Source: CAYFZO01 sp965223735
GTDB taxonomy: Bacteria > Pseudomonadota > Gammaproteobacteria > Poriferisulfidales > Oxydemutatoraceae
Assembly (NCBI GenBank): GCA_965223735.1
Contig: OZ245010.1
Span: 1,054,001-1,118,000 of the forward strand
Length of the DNA stretch: 64,000 nucleotides
Reading direction: 5' to 3'
The translations under genes were made by a program, and so were the position numbers. Positions 38,402 to 44,633 of the stretch are shown here, one piece after another. Positions within the stretch are counted from its first letter, which is position 1. Each line of letters begins with the position of its first letter. Below the pieces are notes generated by a model. That model searched no databases, was not told where the DNA came from, and worked only from the letters and a program-made list of their open reading frames with translations.

Positions 38402-38410
38402 TGTGGATAA
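38402..38410 (-). promoter_or_regulatory. Isolated perfect DnaA box
   Basis: TGTGGATAA on the plus strand is TTATCCACA on the minus strand, the strict DnaA box. It stands alone, so there is no case for an origin. It may be chance or a titration site. Confidence 0.35.
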
Positions 38411-38462
38411 CGTTGCCGGCGTCCCCTCATGACCTGAACATTGCCTGAATGCTGACCCAGCA

Positions 38463-38490
38463 TTGACAGGTATGGGTTTTTGTTTCTAAA
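38463..38490 (+). promoter_or_regulatory. Candidate sigma-70 promoter of the symporter gene
   Basis: A perfect TTGACA (38463-38468) is followed after 16 bp by TCTAAA (38485-38490), which matches four of six -10 bases. The symporter ATG is at 38558, leaving a leader of about 60 nt. Confidence 0.4.
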
Positions 38491-38557
38491 AGCCCGTATT
38501 CAGGCATATTATGCTGCCTATTCCTCACCACCTCTTAATTTATCAGAGGAGAAAACT

Positions 38558-39919
38558 ATGGAAGCGCTGAGTAACTTTATCGGCTCCGTAAACAACATCG
38601 TGTGGGGCGCCCCCATGCTGATCCTGATCGTCGGCATCGGGCTGTTTCTCACATTGAGGCTGTCCCTGCTCCCGATCAGAAAAATCGGCTACGGAATATC
38701 CCTGCTATGGCAGGGCCGCAGCGCCGAGGGCGTCGGAGACATCAGCGCTTTCAACGCGCTGATGACCTCGCTTTCAGCGACCATCGGCACCGGCAATATC
38801 GCCGGCGTCGCGACCGCCATTGCGGTCGGCGGCCCCGGCGCTTTGTTCTGGATGTGGGTCACCGCATTGGTCGGCATGGCGACCAAGTACGCCGAAGCCG
38901 TGTGCGCCGTCAAATACAGGGAGATGGACAATACCGGCAGGCAGATCGGCGGGCCGATGTACTACATCAAGAATGGCCTCGGTTCCAATTGGGTCTGGCT
39001 GGGTTTTTTATTCGCTCTGTTCGGCGCCGTCGCCGCTTTCGGCATCGGCAATATGGTGCAATCCAACTCAATCGCCGACGCACTCGACGACAAACTGGCC
39101 ATCCCGCCGCTGATCACCGCGGTCGCGCTAACAGTGCTGGTCGGCGCAGTCCTGATAGGCGGCATCAAGAGCATCGCCGCCTGGGCGAGCAAACTGGTGC
39201 CGTTCATGGCGGTCTTTTACGTCACCTTCGGCCTGATCGTGCTGATCCTCAACGCTGCGGAAGTTCCGGCGGCATTTGTACTGGTTATCAAAAGCGCTTT
39301 CACCGGACACGCGGCGACCGGGGGATTTGCAGGCGCGGCAATATGGCTGACAATCCGCTTCGGCGTAGCCCGCGGCGTATTCTCCAATGAAGCCGGCCTC
39401 GGCAGCGCACCTATCGCGCACGCCGCGGCAAAAACCAACAACCCGGCCCGTCAAGGCTCGATTGCAATGCTGGGCACCTTCATAGACACCATCATCGTAT
39501 GCTCAATTACCGGACTCGCGATCGTCTCCACCGGCGTGTGGTCAAGCGGGGAAACCGGCGTTGACCTGACCTCAATGGCTTTTGATTCGTCGTTGCCGTA
39601 TGGTCAGTTCATCGTGACTTTTGCGCTGATCATCTTCGCTTTCACGACCATTCTCGGCTGGAGTTACTACGGCGAAAAGTGCTGGCAGTACATCTTCGGC
39701 GTAAGCGGCATCGCCATTTACCGCGTAATCTGGGTTGCCGCGGTCTTCATCGGCCCGTGGGCCCTGACCTGGGAGGGCGGCACCAGAGCGGGAATTGACT
39801 TCGTCTGGTTGCTCGCGGACACCCTGAACGCAATGATGGCGCTGCCCAACTTGATCGCGCTTGCGCTTCTTTCACCGGTCGTGATCAAGTTGACGAAAGA
39901 ATACTATTTAAACCGCTGA
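38558..39919 (+). CDS. Sodium:alanine/glycine symporter, AGCS family
   Basis: A 453-residue AGCS transporter with about ten spans. Typical pieces are LSATIGTGNIAGVATAIAVGGPGALFWMWVTALVGMATKYAEA, GGPMYYIKNGLG, RGVFSNEAGLGSAPIAHAAA and GWSYYGEKCWQYIFG. The ATG at 38558 follows AGGAGA with a 5-nt spacer, ruling out the longer open frame that starts at 38480. It imports alanine or glycine with Na+; the exact amino acid cannot be told. It is monocistronic. Confidence 0.93.
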   Translation: MEALSNFIGSVNNIVWGAPMLILIVGIGLFLTLRLSLLPIRKIGYGISLLWQGRSAEGVGDISAFNALMTSLSATIGTGNIAGVATAIAVGGPGALFWMWVTALVGMATKYAEAVCAVKYREMDNTGRQIGGPMYYIKNGLGSNWVWLGFLFALFGAVAAFGIGNMVQSNSIADALDDKLAIPPLITAVALTVLVGAVLIGGIKSIAAWASKLVPFMAVFYVTFGLIVLILNAAEVPAAFVLVIKSAFTGHAATGGFAGAAIWLTIRFGVARGVFSNEAGLGSAPIAHAAAKTNNPARQGSIAMLGTFIDTIIVCSITGLAIVSTGVWSSGETGVDLTSMAFDSSLPYGQFIVTFALIIFAFTTILGWSYYGEKCWQYIFGVSGIAIYRVIWVAAVFIGPWALTWEGGTRAGIDFVWLLADTLNAMMALPNLIALALLSPVVIKLTKEYYLNR

Positions 39920-39967
39920 GTGGCTGAATATCAGTTCAAATGAATATGCTGGGCGTTGTGGGCGATA

Positions 39968-40477
39968 ATGGCTACCCGAAAAGCAACTGCTTGTGCAATC
40001 GCTTTTCTGCCGTTGTTGCTCACCGCCGCGTGTTCCACCTCCTCTCAGTACGGCCCGCTGAATTCAGCCTACTTTGAGCAGACCGTAAAGAAATCGCTGG
40101 GTTCCTCCCACGGCGAGATCTACACGTCCCTGCGCAGCAACTGGATCCCGTACAAGAAAAAACCCCCGGTCGGCGGCATTTTCATCGTCGCCGGCAGGCG
40201 GCTGATATTCGCCACCTAGGACGACCCCGAAGGACGTTACCGCCCCATATACAAAGCCGCCTACAAGCGCCTGAATACGGTGCGGCTGAAAAAGCAAGGG
40301 TTTCAAAAGAAACTGCGGGTGCAAAAGAAAAATGGACGGGTGGATTACTTTGAGATCCTGACCCAACCGTCGCGTCCTCCCTACGTTGTAAACAACGACC
40401 TGACCGAAGACGTTTTCGAATTACTGAAAAAGATCAAGAGAGAGCAAAGATCGAAAAGCGTCCCGGCCCGGATGTGA
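39968..40477 (+). pseudogene. Lipoprotein gene interrupted by an in-frame amber codon
   Basis: A 169-codon frame encodes a lipoprotein: basic start, hydrophobic core and lipobox LLTAAC, then YGPLNSAYFEQTVKKSLGSSHGE. It is interrupted by TAG at 40217-40219, and the same frame then continues for 86 codons (DDPEGRYRPIYKAAYKRLN onward) with sensible composition to a TGA at 40475-40477. One base change explains the stop; the CCTAGG it lies in is a small palindrome. No family is recognised. It may be a recent pseudogene, a sequencing error, or, least likely, readthrough. Confidence 0.65.
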
Positions 40478-40626
40478 TCAAGTTCCGGAGCACGGAAGAA
40501 AGAAAGCCGCCGCGGCGCAAGACCTCAAAACAGCGCCGCAAAAGCCGCGATACTAACCTTGCCCGCACGACGGCCTGAACCGTCCGGGGCCATCCCCGGA
40601 AGTTGAATAACACCGGGCGGACAAGG

Positions 40627-41622
40627 TCAAGAAACAGCCGCGGCGGCCTGTCGGTCAGCGTGGTATGACGACCGCACCATCGGCGCACTCGCGACATTCC
40701 TGAAGCCCAGGTCTTCACCGATTTCTGCGAGATGCGCGAACTCTCCGGGATGGACATAGCGTTGTACCGGAAAGTATCCGCACCCCGGCTGCAGATACTG
40801 CCCGATCGTGAGCATATCCACGCGGTGGCGCCGCAAGTCGCGCATCGCTTCAACCACCTCCTCCATCGTCTCACCGAGACCGAGCATCAGGCCCGACTTC
40901 GTCGAAACCCCGGGCAGGTGTCGCTTGTGCTCGCGCAACAATGAAAGAGACCCTGCGTAATCCGCGCCGGGTCGCACGCACGGGTACAGCCGCGACACCG
41001 TCTCGAGGTTGTGGTTGAACACGTCGCAGGGGGTTCCGGCCAAAGCCGCGAGCGCCCTGTCCATACGCCCGCGAAAGTCGGGCACCAGGACCTCGACGCG
41101 AATGCCCGGGTTCACCGCGCGCACTTCACGGATGCACGCGGAGAAATGCATTACGCCGCCGTCGCGCAGGTCGTCGCGGTCCACCGAGGTGATGACCACG
41201 TAATTCAGCCCCAGTCGCCTGATCACGCCGGCGAGATGCGCGGGTTCGTTCGGGTCAAGCGCTCCGGGACGCCCATGCGCAACGTCGCAGAACGAACACC
41301 GGCGCGTGCACACGTCACCCATGATCAGGAAAGTCGCCGTGCCCTTGCCGAAGCACTCGCCGAGGTTCGGGCAACGGGCTTCTTCGCAGACGCTGTGAAG
41401 ACCGGCCTCGCGCAGCAACTTCTTGATCCGGCGAACACGGGGCTTGAATTCCGCCTTTACGCGGATCCACGGCGGCTTGCGCAACAACGGCTGATCCGGG
41501 AATGTCCGCCCTGAACCCGTATCCACCTTTACGCGAATGCGCGAAAGCATTTTCCGTGCCCCGCGCTGATGCGAGACAGGGTCAAGCCGCGACGGTGCAG
41601 TGTAAGTGTTCACCTTGTGCAT
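40627..41622 (-). CDS. lipA: Lipoyl synthase LipA
   Basis: Radical-SAM enzyme inserting two sulfurs into protein-bound octanoyl groups. The 331 residues carry the auxiliary cluster motif [12 protein letters not shown], the radical-SAM motif CTRRCSFC and the C-terminal RSSYHAD, whose serine ligates the auxiliary cluster. The first 24 residues may not be translated, as an in-frame ATG at 41550 is also possible. lipB lies 37 bp upstream on the same strand, the usual lipB-lipA operon. Confidence 0.96.
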   Translation of the reverse strand: MHKVNTYTAPSRLDPVSHQRGARKMLSRIRVKVDTGSGRTFPDQPLLRKPPWIRVKAEFKPRVRRIKKLLREAGLHSVCEEARCPNLGECFGKGTATFLIMGDVCTRRCSFCDVAHGRPGALDPNEPAHLAGVIRRLGLNYVVITSVDRDDLRDGGVMHFSACIREVRAVNPGIRVEVLVPDFRGRMDRALAALAGTPCDVFNHNLETVSRLYPCVRPGADYAGSLSLLREHKRHLPGVSTKSGLMLGLGETMEEVVEAMRDLRRHRVDMLTIGQYLQPGCGYFPVQRYVHPGEFAHLAEIGEDLGFRNVASAPMVRSSYHADRQAAAAVS

Positions 41623-41659
41623 CGGGTTGCAGTGCCTCCGCCGCCGTCATATTCCGCAG

Positions 41660-42256
41660 TCAAGCCAGACACCGTGCCAGACGCCGCGCCAGCTCGGATC
41701 CGACTTCAGCAGCTTTCGCCTCAACCCCGAGATCATGCATCTGCGTCACCGCCATGCCCGCCATTCCGCATACGACGATGCGCCTGAAAGGACGCAAGTC
41801 CATGTTCACGTTCAACGCGACGCCGTGATAGCAACACCCCCGCGACACGCGCAACCCAAGCGCCGCGATCTTGCGTCCGCCGACATAGACGCCCGGCGCA
41901 CCGGCGCGCCGGGCTGCCGCGATACCATAGCAATCGAGCAATTCAATCGTCGTCGTCTCGAGCAGTTTCACAAAACGGCGCACACTGAGGCCCCGCGCGC
42001 GCAGATCTACCAGCGTATAAAGCACTACCTGCCCGGGGCCATGATAAGCCGCCTGACCGCCGCGATCCGTACGGATCACCGGGATACCCCCCGCGTCAGC
42101 GATATGCGTTACATCGCCGTTCCTGCCGAGCGTATAAACCGGCGGGTGTTCGGTCAGCCAGAGTTGATCCGGCTCATCGCAGGCACGTGTCCGCGAATGA
42201 TCGCGCATCGCGCGCCACACGAGGTGATAATCGCAAATGCCCAGTTCCCTGATCAC
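41660..42256 (-). CDS. lipB: Octanoyltransferase LipB
   Basis: Moves octanoate from ACP to lipoate-dependent enzymes, giving the LipA substrate. Visible are LTEHPPVYTLGRNGD, TDRGGQAAYHGPGQVVLY, GAPGVYVGGRKIAALGLRVSRGCCYHGVALNVNMDL with the catalytic Lys, and IVVCGMAGM with the catalytic Cys. The GTG at 42256 gives VIRELG at the family N-terminus; the frame is open to 42409, with an ATG at 42322 as another choice. The 198-residue length is slightly short, with a compact C-terminus. Confidence 0.92.
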   Translation of the reverse strand: MIRELGICDYHLVWRAMRDHSRTRACDEPDQLWLTEHPPVYTLGRNGDVTHIADAGGIPVIRTDRGGQAAYHGPGQVVLYTLVDLRARGLSVRRFVKLLETTTIELLDCYGIAAARRAGAPGVYVGGRKIAALGLRVSRGCCYHGVALNVNMDLRPFRRIVVCGMAGMAVTQMHDLGVEAKAAEVGSELARRLARCLA

Positions 42257-42412
42257 GAGGCTCGTGAAATGCGGCGGAGCCAAAGAAAACCCCCGGCCTG
42301 CGGCCTGCAAATTCTGGCGCATCACAAAAGCCGGAGTCAGTCTTTGCTCTATGCCAGCCACCCTATTTCTTTGAACCCATTGCCCCGGGCCCGTTGCTGA
42401 CAGCAACATTGC

Positions 42413-43558
42413 CTATCCGGTGCTGAAATCGTATTGAAAGCCGATTTGGACCGAATCGTCCGGGTAATACGGGCGGCTACCCTCGTCATCAGAATCCGTC
42501 GATAACCACTCGCCCCAGACGGCCACGTTCGAGTTCAGGCTCTTGATCACCGTCACATTGTAACCGTCGTAGTTCCCCTCAGGGTCGGAGTCATCTTCGG
42601 AATCAAAATAACCGGCGATGCCGCTCCAACCATTGCCGAAATCATACGACGCAACAAAATCGAGCGAACTTTTGTCGGCATCGTCGAAACGAACCGAGGG
42701 GCTCCCGTCATCGATGACTTCCCCGTCGTCCTGCTCGCCGTCCTGATAGGTGAACGCCAGATACAGCCGGTCGCCGACGTTCGCCGAGCCACCGACCGCC
42801 CACCAGTCCGTATCCGTGCTATCTCCCCTGACAATTTCCGGACATTCCCCTCCTGCCGACGCTTCCCGGCACGCTCCAGCAGCTTCTCCCTGCGTATTGC
42901 GGAATGCGACGCCCAGATAGGCGCTGTCGAACTGATAGCTGATGCCGACGTTCAATTCTTCAGCGTGACGGTGGCTCCCCCCGCGACCGTTGAACCGGCC
43001 GCCGGCCTGAATGTTCAGGTTGCCGACATTGTGGCTGTAGGTCAGCATACTGGGCGTACGGAACGGCCCGTTGAAATCCCAGCCGAACGGGCTGGACGCG
43101 TGCTGGTAGATGTCGGTGACCGAGGCCGCGATGTTGTAGTAGGTGTTGTCCTGCTGACCAAACGCGATCGCGACGAGCGGCGTGCCGAAACCGACGTACG
43201 CATGACGCGCGTCGCCCAGACCGGCGCCGCTGTCATCGTCATCGCCGCCGATATCGACTTTCCACTCGCCGCGATAAAACGCCGACCAGCCGTCGCCGAT
43301 ATCGACGCCGCCTCTCACGCCGAGACGCGACAGGTTGCCTTCCAGATCGGTTTCGTCGTCGCCATCACCGTCGTAACTGCTGAAGCGAAGAGACGGGCGA
43401 AGGCTGCCGTACAGTTCAACGCCGCCGAGCAGACCTCGGGGCTTGTTCTCGAGCGCCTCCACGCGCCTCTCGAGTTCCGCCGGATCCGACGCATTCGCGA
43501 TTGAAAAAGTAAAGACGAAAATCGCAACGCCCGATGCGCCGAAAAATTTCTTTGCCAT
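42413..43558 (-). CDS. Outer-membrane porin, Gram-negative type
   Basis: A 381-residue beta-barrel porin. It has a signal peptide (MAKKFFGASGVAIFVFTFSIANA, cut near ANA), a short helical part (PAELERRVEALENK, likely a trimerising coil), many alternating strands and a C-terminal end VQIGFQYDFSTG. Acidic loops are marked (GDGDDETD, GGDDDDSG, SEDDSDPEG), which may favour cations. The ATG at 43558 has GGAGG 8 nt upstream. The last residue is Gly rather than the classic aromatic, slightly unusual. It precedes lipB but probably has its own promoter. Confidence 0.85.
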   Translation of the reverse strand: MAKKFFGASGVAIFVFTFSIANASDPAELERRVEALENKPRGLLGGVELYGSLRPSLRFSSYDGDGDDETDLEGNLSRLGVRGGVDIGDGWSAFYRGEWKVDIGGDDDDSGAGLGDARHAYVGFGTPLVAIAFGQQDNTYYNIAASVTDIYQHASSPFGWDFNGPFRTPSMLTYSHNVGNLNIQAGGRFNGRGGSHRHAEELNVGISYQFDSAYLGVAFRNTQGEAAGACREASAGGECPEIVRGDSTDTDWWAVGGSANVGDRLYLAFTYQDGEQDDGEVIDDGSPSVRFDDADKSSLDFVASYDFGNGWSGIAGYFDSEDDSDPEGNYDGYNVTVIKSLNSNVAVWGEWLSTDSDDEGSRPYYPDDSVQIGFQYDFSTG

Positions 43559-43840
43559 GCCCAATTCCTCCATGAAACTGAAAAACAAGCTCAATCGCCG
43601 GGGCATATAATCCCTTCGCTTAAATCCTTCAGTTGTCCGAGGCGTGAATTGCGCATTATGCGGCAAATTGCGGCGAAACACAGGCGGCCAGTTGCATGCC
43701 CGTTGTCTTTTTTATAGCCGCTGATCTACGCGAAGACATTTCATCGACAAAAGCCCTGACACCGTCGTTGACAAACTTTCCGCACAAAACGCCACAGGAA
43801 CATTGTGGGCAGAATGCCGGCCAACCCGCGAGATACCCCA

Positions 43841-44230
43841 TCAGGGCCCACCGGTCGGCATCCGCGAAGAATGATGGTGCAGAATCGGAGACGCTTTTGA
43901 AACATCGACGACAAACGTGAACCGCGAGGGATAAGTCAACGTCGCACCGCCCGTGTCCACTTCAAAAGCATACCGCCCGATCAACATGTAACAGTTGCCG
44001 CCCCGTGCCTGCACCACCACCGAGTCCCCGTCGAGGATCACCCGCAGGTCGCCCCGCTCCATGAGACCTTGAAAATACCCCTCGATCTGCGGCGATGGCG
44101 CGCAAAGCACGTCGGGGGGAAAAGTCGCCAGCAAGATGCTCCCGCCGGCGTAAAGCCCGGCGGCGTACTGAACCTCGCCCCGGTTGACGCCGTCAACCCA
44201 GCGGTGAAGTATTTCCCTGGGATCCGGCAT
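43841..44230 (-). CDS. NTF2/SnoaL-like small protein, copy A
   Basis: A 129-residue protein resembling the SnoaL/NTF2-like fold: MPDPREILHRWVDGVNRGEV at the start, LYAGGSILLATFPPDVLCAPSPQIEGYF and a beta-rich end TLTYPSRFTFVVDVSKASPILHHHSS. About 80 percent identical by eye to copy B at 47803. It differs by a three-residue insertion (DTG). Function unknown; similar small proteins bind ligands or regulate kinases. Both copies keep open frames, so both may be expressed. Confidence 0.7.
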   Translation of the reverse strand: MPDPREILHRWVDGVNRGEVQYAAGLYAGGSILLATFPPDVLCAPSPQIEGYFQGLMERGDLRVILDGDSVVVQARGGNCYMLIGRYAFEVDTGGATLTYPSRFTFVVDVSKASPILHHHSSRMPTGGP

Positions 44231-44310
44231 AGATCAAGGCTGCACGTTGAGCCGTGATCCGGCAAACAACCTGCAGGCCCGGCATCGGGCAGGCGCGGGG
44301 ATACGAATTC

Positions 44311-44409
44311 TCAGCGCTTCGAGTACTGCGTGTCCTTGCGGGTTTTGTGCAACCCGGCCTTCTTGCGCTCGGCAATGCGTGCGTCGCGGGTCAGGAAACC
44401 ACCCTCCCT
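44311..44409 (-). pseudogene. rpsI: rpsI 3'-end fragment (33 codons)
   Basis: The frame ends [12 protein letters not shown], then [20 protein letters not shown] and a stop, matching the last 32 residues of the intact S9 gene at 48270 with three substitutions. Everything before is missing and replaced by the avd fragment. It cannot make S9 and marks the right-hand breakpoint of the rearrangement. Confidence 0.88.
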
Positions 44410-44525
44410 TCCCCGAGGGTGAAGCGCCGGTTGCGGGGAAAGCGGTCGATCTGCGGGATCAGCCATTGGATCATCTGGTGGCAGGACTCCACCACCTGCG
44501 GCAATTGGGGCGTCTTTTCGGTCAT
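44410..44525 (-). pseudogene. avd: Truncated avd (DGR accessory protein) fragment
   Basis: The first 39 codons of an Avd-like protein: [20 protein letters not shown], then [19 protein letters not shown]. They match the intact avd start at 63984 with few changes. After FTLGE the frame shifts into the rpsI fragment (GRVVS, stop at 44391-44393). The junction lies in a purine-rich run (GAAGGGAGGG) that resembles both parents, so a microhomology join is likely. It sits 109 bp downstream of the target gene, where avd is often found in DGRs. Confidence 0.85.
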
Positions 44526-44564
44526 GGCCGCATCATCAGAATTCCCCCCGCTGACGCGCGGGTT

Positions 44565-44584
44565 GCGCCGCCTCACGGCGGCGC
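44565..44584. repeat. 8-bp perfect stem, 4-nt loop hairpin after the VR
   Basis: GCGCCGCC, loop TCAC, GGCGGCGC. On the coding strand the loop reads GTGA. It lies between the target stop and the avd fragment, about 58 bp past the VR end. DGR targets often have a hairpin of this size just after the VR that boosts retargeting, although usually closer. It could also be a terminator stem, but no T run follows. Confidence 0.6.
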
Positions 44585-44633
44585 GGCTCGCTCACGCTCG
44601 CCGTCAAGGGTTCAAGTATCCAGCACCAAGGGG

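Larger units (their letters stand above)
38018..38557. other. Intergenic region, no convincing gene
   Basis: About 540 bp between tRNA-Gln and the symporter. Only short frames are present, for example a 22-codon one from 38068 and one near 38159, with no ribosome sites or family likeness. It holds a perfect DnaA box on the minus strand at 38402-38410 and the symporter promoter candidate. It may contain decayed sequence, since nothing else is recognised. Confidence 0.5.
43776..44409. repeat. Direct repeat copy A (rpsI end + NTF2-like gene unit)
   Basis: This 634-bp unit aligns end to end with 47737-48368. It starts at CTTTCCGCACAAAACGCC, covers the whole NTF2-like gene and ends inside the last third of rpsI, where sequence turns into avd. 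The two copies differ by roughly 10 percent at DNA level, judged by eye over the rpsI part, so the duplication is not recent or one copy came from a related genome. The copies bracket the DGR target gene. Confidence 0.85.
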
